The notes under the pieces were generated by a model. That model had not been told where the DNA came from, did no database searches, and saw nothing but the letters and a program-made list of their open reading frames with translations. A stretch of 64,000 nucleotides of DNA from Sphingopyxis sp. Its GTDB lineage: Bacteria > Pseudomonadota > Alphaproteobacteria > Sphingomonadales > Sphingomonadaceae. The translations under genes and the position numbers were made by a program. The stretch is taken from positions 25,039-89,038 of the forward strand of contig PNNB01000070.1 of assembly GCA_013823985.1 (NCBI GenBank). The letters run 5' to 3'. The stretch's first letter is position 1. Each line of letters starts with the position of its first letter. Below are positions 35,012 through 42,863 of the stretch, in pieces.

Positions 35012-36949
35012 TTATTTGTTCGGTCGCCGCGGGGCAAGCAACCGGTCTATTGCCGTTTCGCCCTTGCCCGCAGATTCGAGGTGCGGATAGCGCAAACCGC
35101 CTGAATAGGCGATGTCTATTTGCTCAAAACGCTTGTTCCGTTCAACGATCAGCCGGATCGGTGTCTTTCCATCCTTGGCCGCCGTTACCGCTTCGGTCAG
35201 CCGGTCCTTGGTAAAGCCCATGCCACCTACGGCTAAAATCTTCGTGCCGTTGACGATATCCGCCTTGAATGCCGGGCCATTCCACATGACCGAGGTAACC
35301 TTGCCTTCCTTGTCCACGGTCAGGCCCAGCGAATGGGTGAGGTCGGTGCTGCCGCCGTCTTTCATCCGGTCCCGGTCGAAAATATTCGGCTCTTCCTTCC
35401 AGACCAGCTTGTATCCGCCCTTTTCAAAGCCGGTCAAAGGTGCAGGCTGTCCGGGTTTGCGCAATTTGGTGTCGAGGAAGGTCGCCCAGTCATAAGGTTG
35501 GACGGCATTCAGGGTGCGGACGACTTCATCGAAATCATAGGTCAGCACACCCCAATCGGCATCGCGCACGCCGAAAAAGGCCTTGGCAAAATCATCAAGC
35601 GATTTGCTGCCCTTGGACAATTCGCGAATGGTCATGTCGGCGGCAAGCCAGATCAGCGAGCCTTCATTATAATAATCTTCGCCGCGCGCCTGGCTGGAAA
35701 AGGGTTTGGGCTTGCGGGCACCGAATATCGGATCATGCGTCGTATCTTCGACCGAACGCCAGTCACGGCCGGGTTGTTCGGCATAGAAACCGGCGTAGCG
35801 GGCCCATTCGGCCAATACCATTTCCTTGGTCTGCAACCCGGAACGGGCGGCAAGGACGAGGTCCCAATAGCTGGTTTGCCCTTCATAGACCCACAGCAGA
35901 TTGTCGCGCATCGGGGTCGAATAATTGGGCGTCCACATTTCGGATGGACGGCGGAATTTGCCGTTCCAGCTGTGCGTCAGTTCATGCGGCAAAAGGCCAC
36001 GTTCGGACCCATTGTCGGCCCATTTGGTGAAATAGTCGGTGTCACGGCTGTTTTCCGAACTGCGATGATGTTCAAGTCCGATGCCGCCCAGTTCGTCAGT
36101 CAGCGCGAGCAGAAATTCATAGCGGTCGAAATGTTTGGACCCGAACAGGACCAACGCTTCGTCGACCAGCGCCTTGTGCGCGTCGATATGCTCGGGCTTG
36201 GCATCCAGATATTTGGCTTCATCGGCCCACACATTCAGCGTTACCTTATTCCCCAAATCCCATTTGCGATAATGGGGTCCGGCAAACATCGGGCTATCCA
36301 CCAATGTCTCATAACTTGTCGTTGCATAATCGATGCGGTCGCCTGTTACCTTGCCACCATCCAGGGCTGCAACGCCGGTCCAGCCGGACGGAAGGGTGAT
36401 GGATGGTTTGACCTCGATGGCGCGCGTAAAATGCCCTGCGGGATAGAGCGAGACCTGTTCCCACTGCACATTCATCATTGCGGGCGTGACCACAATACGC
36501 CCTTCGCTTTCGCGTACGGGCGAGGTGAACTGGAATTCTACGTCGACCGATTTCGTTCCGGCCGGGGTGTCGACATGAAAAGCGTAGACCTCGACCGGAT
36601 CGCGCGTCCAGTTCAGCAATTTGCCGCCTGCATTGATCTTCAGCCCGGTCATTTCGGCCAGGGCGCCGCGCGGGCCATGTTTGCCAGGCAACCATTGGGG
36701 ATAAAGAAGCGTCAGCGGCTTGCCCGCTTCGACCGGGATGGTCTGCTTCACCCGGAAAATGGCCCGCGCAATGTCCGTTGCATCGACTTCCAGAACCATC
36801 GGGGCGGGCAGGGGACGGTCTTCGGGTTCGGGCACCCGGTCGATAATCGGCACCGGTTGCGGTGCGCTTTTCTGGGCATGGACCGCGGTGGCAAGGCTGG
36901 TGGAAAGGGCGAATGCGGCAAGTGCGCGCGTCAAAGTGCGTGAATTCAT
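35012..36949 (-). CDS. M61-family (glycyl aminopeptidase type) exported metallopeptidase
   Basis: A 645-residue enzyme with a signal peptide (cleavage after VHA at about 25). An N-terminal beta domain is followed by the gluzincin core with HELTHSWNGKFRRP (zinc ligands in HExxH, near residue 322) and a downstream Glu in LWVYEGQTSYW. The C-terminal 100 residues form a PDZ domain (GLTVDKEGKVTSV, GMGFTKDRL). M61 enzymes prefer Gly- or Ala-containing N-termini. Periplasmic. Confidence 0.95.
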   Translation of the reverse strand: MNSRTLTRALAAFALSTSLATAVHAQKSAPQPVPIIDRVPEPEDRPLPAPMVLEVDATDIARAIFRVKQTIPVEAGKPLTLLYPQWLPGKHGPRGALAEMTGLKINAGGKLLNWTRDPVEVYAFHVDTPAGTKSVDVEFQFTSPVRESEGRIVVTPAMMNVQWEQVSLYPAGHFTRAIEVKPSITLPSGWTGVAALDGGKVTGDRIDYATTSYETLVDSPMFAGPHYRKWDLGNKVTLNVWADEAKYLDAKPEHIDAHKALVDEALVLFGSKHFDRYEFLLALTDELGGIGLEHHRSSENSRDTDYFTKWADNGSERGLLPHELTHSWNGKFRRPSEMWTPNYSTPMRDNLLWVYEGQTSYWDLVLAARSGLQTKEMVLAEWARYAGFYAEQPGRDWRSVEDTTHDPIFGARKPKPFSSQARGEDYYNEGSLIWLAADMTIRELSKGSKSLDDFAKAFFGVRDADWGVLTYDFDEVVRTLNAVQPYDWATFLDTKLRKPGQPAPLTGFEKGGYKLVWKEEPNIFDRDRMKDGGSTDLTHSLGLTVDKEGKVTSVMWNGPAFKADIVNGTKILAVGGMGFTKDRLTEAVTAAKDGKTPIRLIVERNKRFEQIDIAYSGGLRYPHLESAGKGETAIDRLLAPRRPNK

Positions 36950-37356
36950 GGCAGCGGGTTTTGGCGGATGTGGTTGCGGGCGTCCAGCGGAATGTGACGA
37001 TTATGGGAAAGCCTTTTTTCCTTCTCCTGAAGAGGAGAAGATGCCGCCGTCCGGTATCCTCACGACCGTCACCCTGAACTTGTTTCAGGGTCCATCGTGC
37101 AGCGGCACCCGGTGCGCTAAGGAAAACGCATCCGTGCTTCACTGTTTGACTTGTCACACAGTAAGCAGGAGATGAACTGATAAATGGACCCTGAAACAAG
37201 TTCAGGGTGACAGTTCCATTGAAAAAGCGCCGAAACAGCTGAGAAAGTCCCTAAAGCATCCATATGCGGGGAATGTCCTTTGGTGATTGCACCCAACCAC
37301 AGCAGAAACCAAAGCACTATTCCCCTCTCCGGCAATTGGCGCTAGGGCGCTTGCCG
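36950..37356. other. Divergent intergenic region with REPIN-like repeat
   Basis: This divergent gap between the M61 peptidase and hisS holds the second REPIN-like pair at 37068-37211. A short hairpin of CTTCTCCT and AGGAGAAG lies at 37021-37040. The hisS promoter is expected in 37212-37340, but no box is clear by eye. Confidence 0.5.
37068..37211. repeat. REPIN-like inverted repeat, copy 2
   Basis: The ends at 37068-37094 and 37185-37211 are inverted copies of the same 27-base sequence found at 27632 and 27747. Both copies also share the next bases CATCGTGCAGC at the left end. The interior differs from copy 1. Confidence 0.8.
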
Positions 37357-38622
37357 ATGGCAAAGATACAGACCCCGCAGCCCGTCCGTGGCACCCAGGA
37401 TATGTTCGGTGAGACCGAAGAACGCTTCGCGCATGTCGTTGCGACCTTTGAACGCGTGCGGCGGCTTTACGGGTTCAAGGGGCTGCAATTGCCGGTTATC
37501 GAACCGACCTCGGTCTTTTCGCGCAGTCTGGGCGAGGCGACCGATGTGGTTTCCAAGGAAATGTACACATTCGAAGATCGCGGCGGGGATTCCATTACCT
37601 TGCGGCCCGAATTTACGGCGGGGATTGCCCGGGCCTATCTGACTAATGGCTGGCAGCAACATGCGCCGATGAAGGTATCGGTCCACGGCCCGCTATTCCG
37701 GTACGAGCGTCCGCAAAAGGGCCGCTATCGCCAGTTCCACCAGATTGATGCCGAAATTATCGGCGCGGCGGAACCGGCGGCGGATGTCGAATTGCTGGTG
37801 ATGGCGGACCAGCTGCTCAAGGAATTGGGCATTGATGATGGCGTGACGCTGCAGCTTAACACCTTGGGCGATACACCAAGCCGCGACGCCTGGCGCACCG
37901 CACTGGTCAGCTATTTCAACGACCATCGCGATGTCCTGTCCGAAGACAGCCTTTCGCGGTTGGAAAAGAACCCGTTGCGCATATTGGACAGCAAGGACCC
38001 CGACGATCGTGGCGTTGCCCATGCAGCGCCGAAGATTGACGATTATATGTCGGCCGAAGCGAGCGATTTCTTTGCGGCGGTCACCGCTGGACTGGATGCA
38101 GCAGGTGTGGCGTGGACCCGCAATGCCGCGCTGGTGCGTGGCCTCGACTATTACCGCCACACGGCATTCGAATTTGTCACCGACCGCTTGGGTGCACAGG
38201 GCACTGTCTTGGGCGGCGGGCGATATGACGGGTTGATCGAAAATCTGGGTGGCCCTGCAACTCCTGCGGTGGGTTGGGCTGCGGGCATTGAGCGGTTGGC
38301 GATGTTGGTGGATGCGCCCATCGAGCCTCGTCTAGAAATCGCGATTGCGGCCGAGAATACGGCACGCGAGCTTGAGGCGCTTGAGGCCGCGATGCTGTTT
38401 CGAAGAGCGGGATATCGCGCGGAGATGTTTGCAAGCGGTAGTCCTCGGAAGCGGTTTGATAAGGCACGAAAAGCGAATCCTGGAATTCTAATATCCATGG
38501 ACATTCGCAGTGACCAACGCACCCAAAGCTGGGTGCAAACAGATTATGACGAAAATAAAGCTGGAAAGGCTTTGAAGCTCTTCAATACACGCTGGGAAAT
38601 CTCAGAACCGGGCGATTTTTAA
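37357..38622 (+). CDS. hisS: Histidyl-tRNA synthetase
   Basis: A 421-residue class II aminoacyl-tRNA synthetase. It shows [11 protein letters not shown] at the N-terminus, motif 2 [21 protein letters not shown], the histidine-A motif [15 protein letters not shown] and motif 3 AAGIERL. A C-terminal anticodon-binding domain occupies about 325-421. The start at 37357 yields the usual short N-terminus. prfA starts 3 bases after its stop. Confidence 0.97.
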   Translation: MAKIQTPQPVRGTQDMFGETEERFAHVVATFERVRRLYGFKGLQLPVIEPTSVFSRSLGEATDVVSKEMYTFEDRGGDSITLRPEFTAGIARAYLTNGWQQHAPMKVSVHGPLFRYERPQKGRYRQFHQIDAEIIGAAEPAADVELLVMADQLLKELGIDDGVTLQLNTLGDTPSRDAWRTALVSYFNDHRDVLSEDSLSRLEKNPLRILDSKDPDDRGVAHAAPKIDDYMSAEASDFFAAVTAGLDAAGVAWTRNAALVRGLDYYRHTAFEFVTDRLGAQGTVLGGGRYDGLIENLGGPATPAVGWAAGIERLAMLVDAPIEPRLEIAIAAENTARELEALEAAMLFRRAGYRAEMFASGSPRKRFDKARKANPGILISMDIRSDQRTQSWVQTDYDENKAGKALKLFNTRWEISEPGDF

Positions 38623-38625
38623 GCA

Positions 38626-39702
38626 ATGAAAATCTCCCCCCAACGGATCGCGCAGATTGAATCGCGCTTCGCCGAGCTTGAGGCGCGGATGGCGTCCGGG
38701 CAGATGGAGGGTGAGGCTTTCGTCGCGGCGTCCAAGGAATATGCCGAGCTTGAGCCTGTGGCTCTGGCCGCGAAGACCGTTCGGCGTCTGCGCAAGGAAA
38801 TCGAGACGCTGACGCATATGGTGAAGGATTCCGCCGATCCGGAACTGCACGATATGGCGGTCGAAGAGCTGGAGGATGTGACCCAGCAACTGTTCGAAGC
38901 CGAAACCGCGCTGGCGATTGCATTGCTGCCCAAGGATGCGGCGGATGACCGGCCTGCCATGCTCGAAATCCGCGCCGGGACCGGCGGGGATGAGGCAGCG
39001 TTGTTCGCAGGCGATCTTTACCGCATGTACGAACGCTATGCCGCAGGGCAGGGGTGGAAGGTCGAGCCGATTTCGCTCAGCGTGTCGGACGTCGGCGGGT
39101 TCAAGGAAATCGTTGCCTCGATCAAGGGCAATGGCGTGTTTGCGAAGCTGAAATTCGAAAGCGGTGTCCACCGCGTGCAGCGCGTGCCGGTCACGGAAAG
39201 CGGCGGGCGCATCCACACCAGCGCGGCGACCGTGGCGGTCCTGCCCGAGCCGACCGAGGTCGATGTGCATATCGAGGACCGCGATCTGAAGATCGACGTG
39301 TATCGCGCGTCGGGTGCGGGCGGGCAGCATGTGAACACGACGGACTCAGCCGTCAGGATTACCCATCTGCCGACCGGTATTGTGGTGACCTGTCAGGACG
39401 GCCGCAGCCAGCACAAGAACAAGGAAAAGGCGATGCAGGTGCTGCGCGCCCGCATGTACGAAAAAGAGCGCGAGGAAGCGCAAGGCGCCGAGGCCGAGGC
39501 GCGCAAGGCGATGGTCGGGTCCGGCGACCGCTCCGAACGCATCCGCACCTATAATTTCCCGCAAGGCCGCGTCACCGACCACCGCATAAACCTGACGCTG
39601 CACAAGCTGCCCGAAATTTTGGAAGGCGGCGCGCTGGGCGAGATGGTCGACGCACTGATCGCCGAGGATCAGGCCGAGCGGATGGCGGGGCTGGGGGAGT
39701 AG
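38626..39702 (+). CDS. prfA: Peptide chain release factor 1
   Basis: The 358-residue factor ends translation at UAA and UAG. The GGQ loop is [15 protein letters not shown] and the anticodon-like PxT region is around residues 180-190 (RVPVTES, i.e. PVT). The order hisS-prfA is common in alphaproteobacteria. The methyltransferase gene prmC, which often follows, is not here; a palindromic repeat and a convergent operon follow instead. Confidence 0.97.
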   Translation: MKISPQRIAQIESRFAELEARMASGQMEGEAFVAASKEYAELEPVALAAKTVRRLRKEIETLTHMVKDSADPELHDMAVEELEDVTQQLFEAETALAIALLPKDAADDRPAMLEIRAGTGGDEAALFAGDLYRMYERYAAGQGWKVEPISLSVSDVGGFKEIVASIKGNGVFAKLKFESGVHRVQRVPVTESGGRIHTSAATVAVLPEPTEVDVHIEDRDLKIDVYRASGAGGQHVNTTDSAVRITHLPTGIVVTCQDGRSQHKNKEKAMQVLRARMYEKEREEAQGAEAEARKAMVGSGDRSERIRTYNFPQGRVTDHRINLTLHKLPEILEGGALGEMVDALIAEDQAERMAGLGE

Positions 39703-39713
39703 GTGCGCGTTCC

Positions 39714-39868
39714 CCTCTCCCGATGGGAGAGGATACGAAGCCTTGGCCGTCAGGCCTAGGCGAAGTTGGTGAGGGGTTGTGCCCTATCGATAGAGCCGAT
39801 CCCCTCACCCAGCTACGACTAGCAAACAAGTTTGAATGTCTGCGCAACCCTCTCCCGATGGGAGAGGG
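39714..39868. repeat. REP-like palindromic repeat cluster
   Basis: Three nested hairpins lie between prfA and the monooxygenase gene. The ends are CCTCTCCC-GAT-GGGAGAGG (39714-39732) and CCCTCTCCC-GAT-GGGAGAGGG (39848-39868 with its loop). Between them GGTGAGGGG (39768-39776) pairs with CCCCTCACC (39801-39809), and the loop includes CTATCGATAG. Such intergenic CTCTCCC/GGGAGAG elements are dispersed repeats and can end transcripts from both sides. Confidence 0.75.
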
Positions 39869-39871
39869 AGC

Positions 39872-40936
39872 TTAGATTTCCAGCCGGCCGTGTTCCAGCC
39901 TTGGCAGCACATAGCGGGCGAACATGTCGCATTCGTTGATGTGCGGATAGCCTGACAGGATGAACGCCTCGATGCCGACGGCCTTATAGGCTTCCAGCTT
40001 GGCGAGCACCTGGTCGGGGTCGCCGACAATCGCCGCGCCGCAGCCGGAGCGGGCACGGCCGATGCCGGTCCATAGATTATCCTCGATATACCCGTCGTTC
40101 GCCGCCGCTGCCTCGCGCAGTTCCGCCTGCCGCGCCACGCCGAAGGTTTGCGCGTCGAGCGATTTGTTGCGGATCGCCTCGCCCTGTTGCGCATCCAGTT
40201 TCGACAGCAGGCGGTCGGCATAGGCGCGGGCTTCGGCTTCGGTTTCGCGGACGATGACATGGCTGCGGAAGCCATATTTCAGCGTGCGCCCGAACTTTGC
40301 GGCGCGGGCGGTCATGTCGTCGATCAGATCCTTCGCGCCCTGCACCGTTTCGGGCCACATCAGGTACACATCGCATCCTTCGGCAGCAGCTTCTTTGGCT
40401 GCTGGCGACAGGCCGCCGAAATAGAGGGGCGGGCATTTGCCGCTGACAGTCTTCATCCGCGGCGGGTCGAGGTCGATCTTGTAATGCTCGCCATCAATCG
40501 AAAGATGCTCGCCATTGAGCAGCGCTTTCAGGATATGCATCGCCTCCACCGTCCGGCGGTAGCGGGGTTCGCTGTCCATCTGGTCGCCCGGCAGATCGGA
40601 CGAGATGATGTTGACGTTCAGCCGCCCGCCCGAAATCTGGTCCAGCGTCGCGATCTGCCGCGCGAGTTGCGGCGGCCAGCTTTCGCCGACACGCACCGCC
40701 ATCAGCAGTTTGATCCGCGAGGTCAGCACCGCAATCGCACTCGCAAAGGCGGTGGTGTCGAGGCCAAGCGCATAGCCTGAGGGTAGCAGGATATTGTCGA
40801 ACCCGCCCTTTTCGGCATTCAGAACGATGTTGCGGCAATGCTCCCAACTCGACGCCAGCATCGGGTCGGGTTGCCCCAGAAATTCATAGTCATCATCGCA
40901 CAGGGCGGAAAACCAGCTGACTTCGACAGGCTTCAT
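39872..40936 (-). CDS. Flavin-dependent alkanesulfonate-type monooxygenase, likely sulfoquinovose monooxygenase (SmoC-like)
   Basis: A 354-residue luciferase-like (SsuD-type) enzyme. It has VEVSWFSALCDDDYEF, the FMN-region SSDLPGDQ preceded by ISGGRLNVNI, PPLYFGGLSP and the C-terminal GDPDQVLAKLEAYKAVGIEAFILSGYPH-like barrel end. Enzymes of this family use reduced FMN and oxygen to release sulfite from sulfonates. The gene is last in an operon headed by a sulfoquinovosidase, so the likely substrate is sulfoquinovose, giving 6-oxo-glucose and sulfite. Its start overlaps the aldo/keto reductase stop as ATGA. No flavin reductase is encoded nearby. The substrate is inferred from context, not from the enzyme itself. 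Confidence 0.88.
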   Translation of the reverse strand: MKPVEVSWFSALCDDDYEFLGQPDPMLASSWEHCRNIVLNAEKGGFDNILLPSGYALGLDTTAFASAIAVLTSRIKLLMAVRVGESWPPQLARQIATLDQISGGRLNVNIISSDLPGDQMDSEPRYRRTVEAMHILKALLNGEHLSIDGEHYKIDLDPPRMKTVSGKCPPLYFGGLSPAAKEAAAEGCDVYLMWPETVQGAKDLIDDMTARAAKFGRTLKYGFRSHVIVRETEAEARAYADRLLSKLDAQQGEAIRNKSLDAQTFGVARQAELREAAAANDGYIEDNLWTGIGRARSGCGAAIVGDPDQVLAKLEAYKAVGIEAFILSGYPHINECDMFARYVLPRLEHGRLEI

Positions 40937-41835
40937 GGAAGCGGCACTCCTCTTGCGGCGACCAGCACACTGTACCAGTCCGCGCGGGTCCATGTGATTT
41001 TGAAGGCGTCGGCGGCTTCGGCGATGCGGGCCGGATTTTGCGAGCCGACAATGGGGATGGGACGCGCGGGATGCGCCATGATCCAGCTATAGGCCGCCGC
41101 CGTGCGCGACACGCCATGCGATGCGGCAACGCCCGACAGGGCACCCGCCACATTCTGCTCGCGCGCATTTGACGGATCACCGATCCGCCCGCCACCCAAG
41201 GGCGACCAGGCGAGCACGGCGAGGTCCATGGCCATCGCCTGATCCAGCTCGCCATTTTCGATGGTGTCGATCCGCAGCGGCGACAGTTCGGGCTGCGTCG
41301 ACACGATCGGCACCGGACAATATTGCGCCAGCGTGGCAATCTGCGCCTGCGTGAAGTTGGACACGCCAAAGGCGCGGATCTTGCCCGCTTTATGCGCCGC
41401 CTCGACCGCGCGGGCGATTTCCTGCGGGTGGGTGAGGATGTCGGGCCGGTGGATCTGCCACAGGTCGATGCGGTCGGTGCCTAGCCGCTGCAGGCTGTCG
41501 TCAATTGCTTGCGTCAGATATTCCGCGCTGCTGTTGTAAGGCGTAGGCGGGGTGATACCGCCCTTGGTCGCCAGCACCATCCGGTCACGCAAGTCCGGCG
41601 CATCGGCGAAGACGCGGCCCAACAACTCTTCGGCCTTGCCAAAGCCCTGCTCCCCAAAACCATAGATGTCGGCGGTGTCGAACAGGGTGATGCCGGCGTC
41701 GAACGCAGCGTCAATGGCAGCGCGCGCGGCGGACAGTTCCAGTCCGGCAAAGCGCCACATGCCCCAGGCGATGGACGATATTTCGATTCCGCTCTTGCCC
41801 AGTTGGCGGGTGGTCGGCGGGGAGGGTAAAGTCAT
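40933..41835 (-). CDS. Aldo/keto reductase, likely 6-oxo-glucose reductase (SmoB-like)
   Basis: A 300-residue (alpha/beta)8 NADPH-dependent reductase. The catalytic tetrad is visible as Asp and Tyr in DTADIYGFGEQ, Lys in LATKGG and His in LWQIHRPD. The C-terminal cofactor-binding part has PIVGSQNPARI. It overlaps both neighbours by 4 bases. In the sulfoquinovose monooxygenase pathway an aldo/keto reductase turns 6-dehydroglucose into glucose, which fits this place in the operon. A role on another sugar aldehyde cannot be excluded. Confidence 0.88.
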   Translation of the reverse strand: MTLPSPPTTRQLGKSGIEISSIAWGMWRFAGLELSAARAAIDAAFDAGITLFDTADIYGFGEQGFGKAEELLGRVFADAPDLRDRMVLATKGGITPPTPYNSSAEYLTQAIDDSLQRLGTDRIDLWQIHRPDILTHPQEIARAVEAAHKAGKIRAFGVSNFTQAQIATLAQYCPVPIVSTQPELSPLRIDTIENGELDQAMAMDLAVLAWSPLGGGRIGDPSNAREQNVAGALSGVAASHGVSRTAAAYSWIMAHPARPIPIVGSQNPARIAEAADAFKITWTRADWYSVLVAARGVPLP

Positions 41836-42863
41836 ATTTTCTTGCTCTTCTGTGAAGGTGGTGAGGTGGATTCGCGGATGACAAGTTCGTGCGGCAGGCG
41901 GCGATGCTCGATCCCGCCTTCGCCGAACAAAAGCTCGGCAGCGGTCGATGCGAGGTCGCGGACCGGCTGGCGGACCGTGGTCAGCGGTGGCCAGACGACA
42001 CGGGCCAGTGTCGTATCGTCAAATCCGCCAACCGAAAGCTGTTCGGGCACCTGGATGCCCCGGCGGTGGGCGACAGCCAGCACGCCCGACGCCATATCGT
42101 CGTTTGATGCGAAGATGGCCGTGGGCGGATTGCCGAGCGACAGGAACTGTTCCGTCGCCGCCACGCCGCTCTCAAAATCAAACTGCCCTTCGGCAATCAG
42201 CGCGGGGTCGACCGAGATGCCGACGCGGCTCAACGCCCGCTCATAACCTGCGCGCCGTTCGGCGCTCGCCATATGGTTGGGGTGGCCGATGATGAAGCCG
42301 ATCCGGCGGTGGCCGATATTGATCAGATGCGTCGTCATGTCATCGGCAGCCTGCGTGTCGTCCATGAACACGGAGGATGTCAGTGCATGGTTCGTGCCCG
42401 GCGAGATACGGACAAATGGAATGTTGAGCGCCTCCAGCGCCGACAGCACCGGCGCGCAATCGGTGACCGGCGAGGACAGGATCGCGCCATCGACATGCGT
42501 CTGGCGCACCATGCCGCGCACCTGTTCGCCGACATCGGGATCCGCCACATCGACGGGCTGCGCGATGAGGCGCATGCCTTCGCTGTGGCAACGGTCCCAG
42601 CATCCCTGCATGATCTGGTGCATATAATAGGGTGAGTGATTGTCGTAGATCAGCGCAATCTGCCCCGATTTGGTCCCCGCCAAAATGCGCGCCGCAATGC
42701 TCGGGGAAAAGCCGAGCTCCGCCATCGCCGCATCCACCTTCGCCTTGGTCGCGGCGCTGACATAGGGATGGTTGTTGAGCACGCGGCTGACGGTCTTGAC
42801 GGCAACCCCTGCGAGCTTTGCCACATCGCGAATATTGGCCCGGATGTTATTATTGGGACTCAT
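41832..42863 (-). CDS. LacI-family transcriptional regulator of the sulfoquinovose operon
   Basis: A 343-residue repressor. The N-terminal helix-turn-helix reads IRDVAKLAGVAVKTVSRVLNNHPYVS, with the hinge helix up to residue about 65. A periplasmic-binding-protein-like sensor domain follows, with GFDDTTLARVVWPPLTTVRQP near the end. The start at 42863 is set by the helix-turn-helix and by ATGA overlap with the glycosidase stop; upstream in-frame codons are inside that gene. It probably binds the palindromes found upstream of the operon and responds to sulfoquinovose or a derivative. Confidence 0.93.
   Translation of the reverse strand: MSPNNNIRANIRDVAKLAGVAVKTVSRVLNNHPYVSAATKAKVDAAMAELGFSPSIAARILAGTKSGQIALIYDNHSPYYMHQIMQGCWDRCHSEGMRLIAQPVDVADPDVGEQVRGMVRQTHVDGAILSSPVTDCAPVLSALEALNIPFVRISPGTNHALTSSVFMDDTQAADDMTTHLINIGHRRIGFIIGHPNHMASAERRAGYERALSRVGISVDPALIAEGQFDFESGVAATEQFLSLGNPPTAIFASNDDMASGVLAVAHRRGIQVPEQLSVGGFDDTTLARVVWPPLTTVRQPVRDLASTAAELLFGEGGIEHRRLPHELVIRESTSPPSQKSKKI

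Noticed and set aside
35333..36943. 536-codon plus-strand reading opposite the M61 peptidase
   Set aside because: Shadow of a clear metallopeptidase gene; composition follows the complementary codon bias.
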